NCBI GenBank assembly: GCA_003244125.1
Contig: QHBL01000333.1
Span: 1 to 5,333 of the forward strand
Source: Chthoniobacterales bacterium
Lineage (GTDB): Bacteria; Verrucomicrobiota; Verrucomicrobiae; Chthoniobacterales; UBA10450
DNA: 5,333 nt
Reading direction: 5' to 3'
Made by a program: the position numbers and the translations under genes. The stretch's first letter is position 1. Each line of letters opens with the position of its first letter. Shown piece after piece: positions 1-5,333 of the stretch. Below the pieces are notes generated by a model. The model ran no database searches, was not told where the DNA came from, and saw only the letters and a program-made list of their open reading frames with translations.

Positions 1-5
1 CTTCC

Positions 6-1283
6 TCAACCGAGCGCGCTGATTAACTCGGCGGTGCGTGCCGTCGCGTCGCGATGCTGCGCCAGCACACTGGACGCTCGGGCGACCAGCGCCTCACGCA
101 GCTCTGCATCGCGCAGAAGTTCTCGCGCCGAAGCGATGAGCTCATTCACGTTGCGCGCACAGACGGCGCCGCGCTCCTCCAGGAGCTGCCGGCTCAGGGC
201 CGCAAAGTTTTCCATGTGCGGTCCAAAGATGACTGGCTTGCCGGCTACCAGCGCCTCCACCGGATTCTGTCCGCCACGCGCGGTCATGCTTTTGCCGATG
301 AAGACGACGGTGGCGACGCGGTACCAATCGGCCAGCTCGCCCGTCGTATCGATGAGCAAGACCTCCGGCGATGTTTCTCCGGCACGGCTGCGTCGAGCTG
401 CGCGGAGACCGCGTGCGCGAAGGAGGGATTCAATTTCACCGGCGCGTTCGGCGTGACGCGGCGCGATAATGAGGAAGAGTCCCGTGAACTCCTCCCGCAA
501 CTCGATGAATGCATCGAGGAGGATTGCTTCTTCGCCGCGATGGGTGCTCCCGCCGAGGAGGATCAGTCGCGCAGGGTCAGTCCCAATTTGTTCAAGAAAC
601 CGACAAGGATCGAATGACGCAGTGTGGCGTTCTTCGGGATCAAACTTGATGTTGCCGACGACGCGGATGCGGTCTTGCTGCGCGCCGATGCAGCGCCAGC
701 GCTCGGCGTCGGCTGGCTCGGGGACACAGAGCAGGTTGAGCTTGCCGAAGATCTGCCCGAGCACAAAGCGGAAACGCAGAAACTTGCGCTCCGATCTGGG
801 CGAAAGACGGGCGTTAGCGACAGCGACTGGGATTTTGCGCCGGTGTGCTTCGCTCACGAGATTCGGCCAGACTTCCGCTTCGGTCAGCACGATCTGCCGC
901 GGCGAGATGGCACCGAAGGCATTGCGCATGATGGGCAAAAAATCGAGCGGCGTGTACAACACCGTCATCCATTCTGGCGCAGACCTTTGCGCCAGCGCGT
1001 AGCCGGTCGTCGTGGTGGTGGTGAGCGCGCAATGCATATCGGGCCGCAGCGCGCGTAGTTGTCTCGCCAGCTTCAGCGCGATCATGACTTCGCCGACGCT
1101 GACCGCGTGCATCCACACCGGTCGTTGGTTCCTCAATCGCTGCCGGATTTCAGCCGAATAAAAGCCCAGCCGCTGGCTGAAGTTCTTTCGATAACCGCCG
1201 CGGCGAAACATCTTCAGCAAAAAGCCCGGCATGAAAACGAGCAGTCCGACCGGCCAGAGCAGGTTGTAGAGCAGCATCGTCAT
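6..1283 (-). CDS. waaA: 3-deoxy-D-manno-octulosonic acid (Kdo) transferase
   Basis: This is a GT-B type glycosyltransferase that moves Kdo from CMP-Kdo to the lipid A precursor at the cytoplasmic face of the inner membrane, the first step of LPS core assembly. The product is 425 residues, the same length as E. coli WaaA. Visible features are an N-terminal membrane anchor (about 3-24), the HAVSVGEV motif (59-66; Glu65 matches the family's general base), TEAEVWPN (134-141), NARLS (157-161), GNIKFD (210-215), GGSTHRGEE (244-252), APRHAER (274-280) and the C-terminal nucleotide-sugar site GGQNPVEAL (337-345). An upstream in-frame ATG at 1346 would add 21 charged residues lying inside rsmD. I chose the ATG at 1283 because it forms an ATGA overlap with the rsmD stop and places the hydrophobic anchor at the N-terminus. 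Whether it adds one or two Kdo units cannot be read from sequence alone. Confidence 0.95.
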   Translation of the reverse strand: MTMLLYNLLWPVGLLVFMPGFLLKMFRRGGYRKNFSQRLGFYSAEIRQRLRNQRPVWMHAVSVGEVMIALKLARQLRALRPDMHCALTTTTTTGYALAQRSAPEWMTVLYTPLDFLPIMRNAFGAISPRQIVLTEAEVWPNLVSEAHRRKIPVAVANARLSPRSERKFLRFRFVLGQIFGKLNLLCVPEPADAERWRCIGAQQDRIRVVGNIKFDPEERHTASFDPCRFLEQIGTDPARLILLGGSTHRGEEAILLDAFIELREEFTGLFLIIAPRHAERAGEIESLLRARGLRAARRSRAGETSPEVLLIDTTGELADWYRVATVVFIGKSMTARGGQNPVEALVAGKPVIFGPHMENFAALSRQLLEERGAVCARNVNELIASARELLRDAELREALVARASSVLAQHRDATARTAELISALG

Positions 1284-1828
1284 CGTGCGTGCGTGAGCAG
1301 CAACACTTCGGTGGCGCCATAACGCCGGGCGCTTCGGACAATCCAATTCGCGGACGCTGGCAGATGCTCCTCGGGCCGTTTCTCCAGGACGAAAATTCCG
1401 TCGCCTGCCAGGAGCTCCGGAACTGTCGCATTGTGCAACAGCAACTCGGTGAAGCTCGCGCCCTCGCTCGTGCGCTCGTAAGGCGGATCGGCAAAGACGA
1501 GGTCGAACTCGCCGGTGGCGTGCCGCAGGAAGTCCAACACCTCCTGCACGCGCACTGTGGCCTGGAGTCGGGCGGTGGCGAGATTGCGCTCAATCGCGCG
1601 CGCGGCTTCGCGATTGGATTCGACGAAAAGCGCGCTGGCCGCACCGCGACTAAGTGCTTCGATGCCGAGGCCACCTGCGCCCGCGAAAAGGTCGAGCACG
1701 CGCGCCCCGGGCGTGCGTTCGCCGAGCATGGAAAAAATCGCCGCTTTCACCCGATCCATCGTCGGGCGCACACCCTGTCGCGGCACGGACAAACGCAGCC
1801 CACCCGCGCTGCCGGCGATGACTCTCAC
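1280..1828 (-). CDS. rsmD: 16S rRNA (guanine(966)-N(2))-methyltransferase RsmD
   Basis: This is an S-adenosylmethionine-dependent methyltransferase that makes m2G966 in 16S rRNA of the small subunit. The 182-residue product has the family's N-terminal signature MRVIAGSAGGLRL (1-13) and RPTMDRVKAAIFSML (21-35). It also has the SAM-binding glycine-rich motif I, LDLFAGAGGLGIEALSRGA (45-63), the acidic end of strand 2 (FVES, 68-71) and the catalytic motif IV FADPPY (112-117). The length is normal for the family. The start is a GTG whose GTGA overlaps the stop of the upstream AsmA-like gene, and the first residues match the family's usual N-terminus, so this start is well supported. Its own TGA overlaps the waaA ATG by four bases, suggesting coupled translation in one operon. 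No strong Shine-Dalgarno sequence is visible upstream. Confidence 0.95.
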   Translation of the reverse strand: MRVIAGSAGGLRLSVPRQGVRPTMDRVKAAIFSMLGERTPGARVLDLFAGAGGLGIEALSRGAASALFVESNREAARAIERNLATARLQATVRVQEVLDFLRHATGEFDLVFADPPYERTSEGASFTELLLHNATVPELLAGDGIFVLEKRPEEHLPASANWIVRSARRYGATEVLLLTHAR

Positions 1829-3006
1829 GGCGTCGCCGCCGGCGCAGGCGAAGGAGTTGGGCTGGGCGCGGTCGCAGGTGATGGCGTCGGCGTTGGCGTT
1901 ACGCTGACGGAGACATCCGGTGTTGGCTCGGCGTTTTTCTTTTTGCCTTTCCCACGACCAAAAAGCGCGTCGATCACTCCGCCGATGTTCTTTACATCTA
2001 CGCCGACGACCTGCTGCATCAGGTCCGTCTTCGGTTTCTCCAGCGTTCCGCCGACGTGGAAGGGCAGGCTATACTGCCCGGGGTGATCCGGGACGGCGCC
2101 GAAATTTTCGCGGATCGCATGGAAGAGCTGGCCGCGAATTTTCTCGTTGATCACGAGCGTGGCATCGAGAACGAGTCTGCCGTTGAAAGCGATGGTGCCG
2201 GTGGCATCGAGCCGCAGATTGGGCGAACGCAGAAGGAGCTGATCGAGCAGAATGGAATTGCCGGCCAGACGATACTTAGCTTCGGCCTGCGCCAGGTCTA
2301 ACTGCGTGAGCTCCTCGATCTGGAGCACCTGACCGATCGCGGCGAGCAGCGCGAATTGTTGAACGTGGCCACCGTGCAACTCGATCGTGCCCGTGCCACT
2401 CAGCGCCTCCGCGTTGCCCAGTTCGCCCGTTGCTTCAAGCGTCCCCTGCAACACGCCGCGCACGATGTCCCTCGCTCCACCCGCTTGCGCGACGAGCTCC
2501 TCAGCCTGCGCCCCACCGAAGCTGGCTTGAACGCTGAACGGTGAGTTCCTCGTTTCCGTCTCCATGGAGAAATTGCCTTCCAACTCGCCTTTGGCCATCC
2601 GTGCTGTGATGTCGGAGAGCGTCAGCGTGTCCGGTGCGTAGCGGAGATTCGCCCGCACATTGTCCAGGAAAAAGCGGTCGCGCAGTCCGATCTTCGCCAC
2701 CCGTGTCTCGCCGCGCAGCGAACTCGCCTCACGCACAGCTGACGAGAACTGGGCGCCATCGAACAGCGCGATGTCGTGATTAGCGCGATCGAGAAAATGA
2801 AAACTGCCGTCGAGCATCTTCACGCGTTTGACCTCCGGCTGCGGAATCGGCAGCTCGTGCGCGGGCGCATGCTGCACATTGACCGGCGGCGCGGGGATGC
2901 TCGAGGCAGAGGGCGCCGGGGAAATGAGCGCTGTTGTTGCGTGTCGCTCCGCCGCCGCACGCGAAGGCAAACGCCATTTGCCCGATTCATTCTGCGGCCA
3001 CGTCAC
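1825..3006 (-). CDS. C-terminal fragment of AsmA-like protein with proline-rich tail
   Basis: This is the 393-residue open part after the internal TAA. The first available start is the GTG at 3006, 18 bases past the stop, with no visible Shine-Dalgarno and no signal peptide. A separately started product would therefore probably stay in the cytoplasm. Residues 28-57 form a Pro/Ala-rich linker. Residues 58-145 contain conserved-looking strands (VKRVKMLDGSFHFLD, LRDRFFLDNVRANLRYAP). Residues about 150-325 are the AsmA C-terminal type domain (GTGTIELHGGHVQQFALLAA, 204-223). A basic patch RGKGKKK (351-357) is followed by a Pro/Thr/Ser/Ala tail (360-393). The frame is shared with the N-terminal piece, so I read this as part of one interrupted gene. 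It ends by overlapping the rsmD start as GTGA. Confidence 0.7.
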   Translation of the reverse strand: MTWPQNESGKWRLPSRAAAERHATTALISPAPSASSIPAPPVNVQHAPAHELPIPQPEVKRVKMLDGSFHFLDRANHDIALFDGAQFSSAVREASSLRGETRVAKIGLRDRFFLDNVRANLRYAPDTLTLSDITARMAKGELEGNFSMETETRNSPFSVQASFGGAQAEELVAQAGGARDIVRGVLQGTLEATGELGNAEALSGTGTIELHGGHVQQFALLAAIGQVLQIEELTQLDLAQAEAKYRLAGNSILLDQLLLRSPNLRLDATGTIAFNGRLVLDATLVINEKIRGQLFHAIRENFGAVPDHPGQYSLPFHVGGTLEKPKTDLMQQVVGVDVKNIGGVIDALFGRGKGKKKNAEPTPDVSVSVTPTPTPSPATAPSPTPSPAPAATP

Positions 3007-3024
3007 CTGCGGTTTAACTAACGC

Positions 3025-3339
3025 TTATTCCGTTATCACCAGCGGCCCGCGAAAGATGGAAGCGAAGCGAACCCGCAGCCGCAGAGTGCTCGCTTCGAGA
3101 AACGCCGGCGCGGCGGCGGGGTTCGTTTGCGGGATGGTGATGCCGCTTAATTTCAATCCGCCCCACGGCGTCACGCTGATGCGCTGGATGCGCAGCGGCA
3201 GGTCGAGGCGCTGGCTGAGTTCCTGCTGAATGCGTTCTTGTGTGGCTTGCGATTGGACATACAGATTCACCGCCAGCAACGCTGCACCGATGCAGCCCAC
3301 TGCCGCAGCCAGAACCCACAGGATGATGCGCCTGAGCAT
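3025..3339 (-). CDS. N-terminal fragment of AsmA-like protein (signal anchor)
   Basis: This is the 104-residue piece before the internal TAA. It opens with an ATG at 3339, basic residues (MLRR) and a hydrophobic helix (about 5-25), followed by a Gln-rich helix with SQATQERIQQELSQRL (30-45). It then has the first beta-strand repeat, with RIQRISVTPWGGLKLSGITI (50-69), typical of the start of AsmA and DUF3971-type periplasmic proteins. It ends abruptly at ITE just before the next expected strand. If translated alone it would be a membrane-anchored stub without the conserved C-terminal domain, so an independent function is unlikely. The ATG at 3339 is the natural start because it is followed at once by the membrane anchor. 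Only 41 bases separate it from the divergent lipid kinase start. Confidence 0.7.
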   Translation of the reverse strand: MLRRIILWVLAAAVGCIGAALLAVNLYVQSQATQERIQQELSQRLDLPLRIQRISVTPWGGLKLSGITIPQTNPAAAPAFLEASTLRLRVRFASIFRGPLVITE

Positions 3340-3380
3340 TCCGCGAAATCTAACCAGCGACTCTCGTCAGAAAAGCGCGC
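3340..3380. promoter_or_regulatory. 41-base divergent intergenic region
   Basis: This short gap lies between the ATG of the AsmA-like gene (minus strand) and the GTG of the lipid kinase (plus strand). Both transcription units must be driven from here or from inside the opposing gene, so the promoters are expected to overlap. I see no convincing -10/-35 pair on either strand. A purine run AGAAAAG at 3369-3375, five bases before the kinase GTG, is a weak ribosome binding site candidate. The promoter role is inferred from layout, not from a recognised motif. Confidence 0.35.
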
Positions 3381-4244
3381 GTGAAAAATACGTTTGTTAT
3401 TCTTAATCCCGCAGCGCGGAGCGAGCGCGCCCGCCGCTGGCGCACGCGGGTCGAACAGCTCGCGCGCGGTGCGGTCTTGTGCGCGACAACTTGCATCGGC
3501 GAAGCCGAAACGCTGGCCCGCCAGGCCGCGGCTGAAGGTTACGAGAAAATCGTCGCGGCCGGCGGTGATGGCACCACCAATGAAGTCGTCAACGGCCTCG
3601 CCGGCGCCGAGGCGTCGCTTGGGCTCCTGCCCATCGGCACTGTTAACGTTTTCGCCACAGAGCTGCACCTGCCCGCGACGCGTCTCGAGGATTGCTGGAA
3701 CATCATCTGTGCCGGTCACACGCGCGCGATCGATTTGCCCAAGGCGAATGCAAAACATTTCGTCCAACTCGCCGGCGTGGGACTCGATGCTCAGGCGGTG
3801 AAAGAAACGAGCGCCGCCTTGAAGCGCAGCTTCGGCCCGCTTAGTTACCTCATCTCCGCCGCGCAAATCGCCTCGCGCACGCCGCCACGACTCGTTATCG
3901 AATCCGAAAACGCCGCAACCTGCGAAGGCTCGTTCGTGCTCATCGGCAACGGCCGTCTCTACGGCGGCCCGTTTCCATTTTTCAAACGCGCGCTCATTGA
4001 TGACGGTCTGCTTGACGTCGTCGTCTTTAAACGCCTCGGCTATTTCGACATCATCCGTTATCTCCAGGACGTGCTCTTCAGCGCGTCCATCCAGCGGCCG
4101 GAAGTGGAATACTTCCAGACGTCACGTGTTCGCGTTTCCTCGACGGAGCAGGTGCCGGTGGAAGTGGACGGCGAACTAATCGGCCAATGTCCGGTCGAGT
4201 TTGCCATGAGCCAGCGCCGTTTGCGCGTGCTGGCGCCGTTGTAG
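3381..4244 (+). CDS. Diacylglycerol kinase catalytic-domain lipid kinase (YegS/BmrU-like)
   Basis: This is a 287-residue member of the DAGK_cat / YegS / BmrU lipid kinase family, which phosphorylates a lipid hydroxyl such as diacylglycerol or phosphatidylglycerol using ATP at the inner membrane. The N-terminal domain opens with the strand FVILNPAARS (5-14). The nucleotide-binding motif GGDGTTNEVVNGL is at 61-73, and the second conserved motif reads LLPIGTVNVFATEL (82-95), the GT-x-N-x-FA form. The C-terminal domain has NGRLYGGPFPFF and the DDGLLDVVVF motif, which is common to the family. Length is normal and no key residue seems lost. The start is GTG: an in-frame stop lies at 3351 and no ATG lies between, and the first strand begins at residue 5. 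The exact lipid substrate cannot be predicted. It is divergent from the AsmA-rsmD-waaA cluster and co-directional with the rhomboid-like gene 104 bases downstream. Confidence 0.92.
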   Translation: MKNTFVILNPAARSERARRWRTRVEQLARGAVLCATTCIGEAETLARQAAAEGYEKIVAAGGDGTTNEVVNGLAGAEASLGLLPIGTVNVFATELHLPATRLEDCWNIICAGHTRAIDLPKANAKHFVQLAGVGLDAQAVKETSAALKRSFGPLSYLISAAQIASRTPPRLVIESENAATCEGSFVLIGNGRLYGGPFPFFKRALIDDGLLDVVVFKRLGYFDIIRYLQDVLFSASIQRPEVEYFQTSRVRVSSTEQVPVEVDGELIGQCPVEFAMSQRRLRVLAPL

Positions 4245-4247
4245 CTG

Positions 4248-4275
4248 CCGTCCGTCCCTGGCGGAAGACGGGCGG
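4248..4275 (+). terminator. Strong hairpin just after the lipid kinase stop (terminator-like)
   Basis: Nine bases at 4248-4256 (CCGTCCGTC) pair with 4267-4275 (GACGGGCGG), with eight Watson-Crick pairs, one G-U pair and a 10-base loop. The hairpin begins three bases after the kinase TAG. It is not followed by a T-run (TCTGGCGCG follows), so it is not a classical intrinsic terminator. It could be a 3' end stabiliser, a weak terminator or an attenuator ahead of the downstream rhomboid-like gene. The pairing is certain from sequence; the role is inferred. Confidence 0.45.
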
Positions 4276-4348
4276 TCTGGCGCGAAAAACTTACCGCGCG
4301 CTCACCAGAAACATCGACAGCGCAAAACGAGTGCGATACTCTCGTTGC

Positions 4349-5188
4349 ATGCGTCTCTCCGGACGAAAGACGTCGCGTTTCACCCGTTCCTGGCCGCCGG
4401 CGCAACGGCTCATTTTACTCACGCTCCTCGGCGTTAACTCCGCCGCTTTTGTCGCCCAGCTCGTCCTTATTGCATGGGACCGCGGCTTCGTCCTCGACTA
4501 TCTCGCGCTGAGTGATCGCGGAGTCTCGCAGGCCTACGCGTGGCAATTCTTCACCGCGCTTTTCCTGCACAGCAGCGTCTGGCAATTCGCCGGGAACATG
4601 CTCGTGCTTTACTTCGTCGGCCGCGACGTGGAAGCGATTCTCGGCCAGCGTCAATTCCTCTTCCTCTACTTTTTCGGCGCGTTCGCGGGCGAGCTCGGCC
4701 ATCTCTTTCTCATGCCGCGTGACTGCGCGCTCTTCGCCGCGGGCGGTGGCGTTGCGGCGGTCTTCATCGCCTACGCGACGATCCTGCCCGAGTTGGAAAT
4801 GACGACGCTGCTTCTCTTCATAGTGCCGGTGCGATTGAAAATGCGCCGCCTTGCGCAGATCACCCTGGTGGGCGCTGGGGCGCTGCTTGTGCTCGACCGT
4901 TCTGGCGCCGTCGGCCACAGCGCCTTCCTCGGTGGTGCGGCCGCAGGCTGGCTTTACGCGCACGTTCTGGGCTTCGGCCGCACTTCATTCGTGCAACGTG
5001 CGCTCCACAAACGCCGCACTGAAGCCGAGCGCCTCCGCACCTTGAGCGCGGAGCAATTCGTCGCGCAGGAAATCGATCCGGTGCTGGAAAAAATCTCCCG
5101 CCTCGGCCTCACCAGCCTCAGCCGTCATGAACGTCGTCTCCTCGCGCAAGCTCGCGAAAAGATGCTGGCCGAAAGTATCGCGGAATAG
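4349..5188 (+). CDS. Rhomboid-family membrane protein, probably catalytically inactive
   Basis: This 279-residue polytopic inner membrane protein has the rhomboid fold: hydrophobic segments near 20-42, 66-90, 101-122, 127-147, 151-161, 172-183 and 190-208. It carries the family's WQFFTALFLHSSVWQFAGNM (65-84) and AFLGGAAAG (192-200) blocks. Compared with active rhomboids, the HxxxN oxyanion motif reads QFAGN (Gln79, Asn83), GxSG reads AAGG (Gly132 in place of the nucleophile Ser), and the TM6 AHLGG reads AFLGG (Phe193 in place of the catalytic His). It should therefore lack protease activity. The C-terminal cytosolic segment (about 241-271, IDPVLEKISRLGLTSLSRHERR) resembles a short module (DUF6576-like) that follows rhomboid domains in some bacteria. 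I chose the ATG at 4349: an in-frame ATG at 4187 would overlap the kinase by 58 bases and add a charged, non-conserved extension. No clear ribosome binding site is seen. Confidence 0.85.
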   Translation: MRLSGRKTSRFTRSWPPAQRLILLTLLGVNSAAFVAQLVLIAWDRGFVLDYLALSDRGVSQAYAWQFFTALFLHSSVWQFAGNMLVLYFVGRDVEAILGQRQFLFLYFFGAFAGELGHLFLMPRDCALFAAGGGVAAVFIAYATILPELEMTTLLLFIVPVRLKMRRLAQITLVGAGALLVLDRSGAVGHSAFLGGAAAGWLYAHVLGFGRTSFVQRALHKRRTEAERLRTLSAEQFVAQEIDPVLEKISRLGLTSLSRHERRLLAQAREKMLAESIAE

Positions 5189-5215
5189 CGACGCTTGTTC
5201 GCTTTTGAGCGTCGC
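5188..5215 (+). terminator. Hairpin at the rhomboid-like gene stop codon
   Basis: GCGACGCT at 5188-5195 is a perfect 8-base inverted repeat of AGCGTCGC at 5208-5215, with a 12-base loop. It starts on the last base of the TAG stop. No T-tract follows on the plus strand, so classical intrinsic termination is not shown. Its position and stability suggest a transcript 3' end element, perhaps acting together with the larger palindrome downstream. Confidence 0.4.
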
Positions 5216-5240
5216 CGCGAAGCACGCAGCTCTGTTTTCG

Positions 5241-5332
5241 GGGGAGCACAGGCTGCCAGCCGCGAACTGCGTAGCGGTCCGATAGCGCGTGGCCAGCGGC
5301 CAAATGCTACCGGCTGGCAGCCTGTGCTCCCC
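5241..5332. repeat. 92-base nested palindrome (REP- or MITE-like element)
   Basis: Bases 5241-5262 (beginning GGGGAGCACAGG) are a perfect 22-base inverted repeat of 5311-5332, separated by 48 bases. The interior adds two nested stems: GTAGC (5271-5275) pairs with GCTAC (5306-5310), directly inside the right arm, and TGGCC (5290-5294) pairs with GGCCA (5298-5302) over a 3-base loop. Each arm also holds a small palindrome, GGCTG-C-CAGCC. No open reading frame inside is credible. The structure fits an extragenic palindromic repeat or a miniature mobile element, and it could also end transcription from the left. The right arm reaches the window's end, so the outer boundary is unknown. Confidence 0.7.
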
Positions 5333-5333
5333 G

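Larger units (their letters stand above)
1825..3339 (-). pseudogene. AsmA-like envelope protein gene interrupted by an in-frame TAA
   Basis: Read as one frame, this is a 503-residue AsmA-family protein with a single internal TAA at 3025-3027. AsmA-like proteins are inner membrane anchored, extend into the periplasm, and are linked to outer membrane lipid homeostasis. The N-terminus has a membrane helix (about 5-25). The C-terminal two thirds hold an AsmA C-terminal type domain, including the stretches GTIELHGGHVQQF and LLAAIGQVLQIEEL. Minus-strand codons across the break read GPLVITE-stop-ALVKPQVTWPQNESGKW, smooth family-like sequence on both sides, so the cause is a base substitution and not an indel. 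Every other codon is open down to the GTGA overlap with rsmD. The gene could be a recent nonsense mutant, a sequencing or assembly error, or a read-through gene; sequence alone cannot decide. The intact downstream reading frame argues that any inactivation is recent. Confidence 0.75.

Noticed and set aside
54..1058. Several overlapping plus-strand open frames opposite waaA
   Set aside because: All are antisense to a confidently identified Kdo transferase, and their products are Arg- or Ser-rich without domain features.
1285..1297. Short GTGC-type tandem repeat near the rsmD/waaA junction
   Set aside because: It is only about three units, lies in coding sequence, and is explained by the rsmD C-terminal codons.
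1284..1346. A 21-residue N-terminal extension of waaA from an upstream ATG
   Set aside because: It lies within rsmD, is rich in charged residues and His, and would put the membrane anchor away from the N-terminus. The ATGA overlap start gives the usual 425-residue length.
1289..2086. A 265-codon open frame on the plus strand, opposite rsmD and the AsmA-like gene
   Set aside because: It is antisense to two well-supported genes, and its product shows no recognisable motif and runs across a gene boundary. Long antisense frames are expected in GC-rich coding DNA.
3267..3866. A 199-codon minus-strand open frame across the divergent promoter gap
   Set aside because: It is antisense to the lipid kinase and overlaps the N-terminus of the AsmA-like gene in another frame, with no family-like sequence.
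4335..4340. GATACT as a possible -10 box for the rhomboid-like gene
   Set aside because: It matches the consensus at only four of six bases, no -35 element is seen at proper spacing, and it would give a nearly leaderless transcript.
4327..4345. A small ACGAG/CTCGT hairpin just before the rhomboid-like start codon
   Set aside because: A 5-base stem with a 9-base loop is common by chance, and no regulatory context supports it.
4187..4348. A 54-residue N-terminal extension of the rhomboid-like protein
   Set aside because: It starts inside the lipid kinase, runs through the hairpin region, and its Arg-rich sequence has no family resemblance. The ATG at 4349 leads quickly into the first membrane segment.

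Overview
This window looks like chromosomal DNA from a GC-rich Gram-negative (LPS-bearing) bacterium. The best guess is a member of the Verrucomicrobiota. That guess rests on the gene set: a Kdo transferase, an AsmA-type envelope protein, and a rhomboid-fold protein carrying the short C-terminal 'LEKIS..G..SL...ER' module. It is inference, because no rRNA or other marker is present. I see no phage genes, transposase, CRISPR array or tRNA.

The left two thirds (6-3339) form one minus-strand cluster, read from right to left: an AsmA-like membrane-anchored protein, then rsmD (16S rRNA m2G966 methyltransferase), then waaA (Kdo transferase). The junctions are GTGA and ATGA 4-base overlaps, so the three genes are probably co-transcribed and translationally coupled. 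The AsmA-like gene is interrupted by an in-frame TAA at 3025-3027. Family-like sequence continues in the same frame on both sides, so it is either a nonsense-mutated pseudogene, a read-through gene or a sequence error.

A 41-base gap (3340-3380) separates this cluster from two plus-strand genes: a DagK/YegS-type lipid kinase (GTG start, 3381-4244) and a rhomboid-family membrane protein (4349-5188). The rhomboid-like protein has lost the catalytic Ser and His and also the oxyanion-hole His, so it is predicted to be a pseudoprotease. Each plus-strand gene ends at or next to a strong hairpin that has no clear T-tract. The last ~145 bases are non-coding and hold a 92-base nested palindrome with perfect 22-base arms (5241-5262 and 5311-5332), which resembles a REP- or MITE-like repeat.

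Functionally, most of the window concerns the cell envelope: LPS inner core attachment (WaaA), an AsmA-like protein of the type linked to outer membrane lipid homeostasis, a lipid kinase, and an inner membrane rhomboid-like protein. rsmD is the one housekeeping RNA-modification gene. I do not see a clear undescribed multi-gene system. The items most worth checking are the interrupted AsmA gene, the inactive rhomboid and the terminal palindrome.
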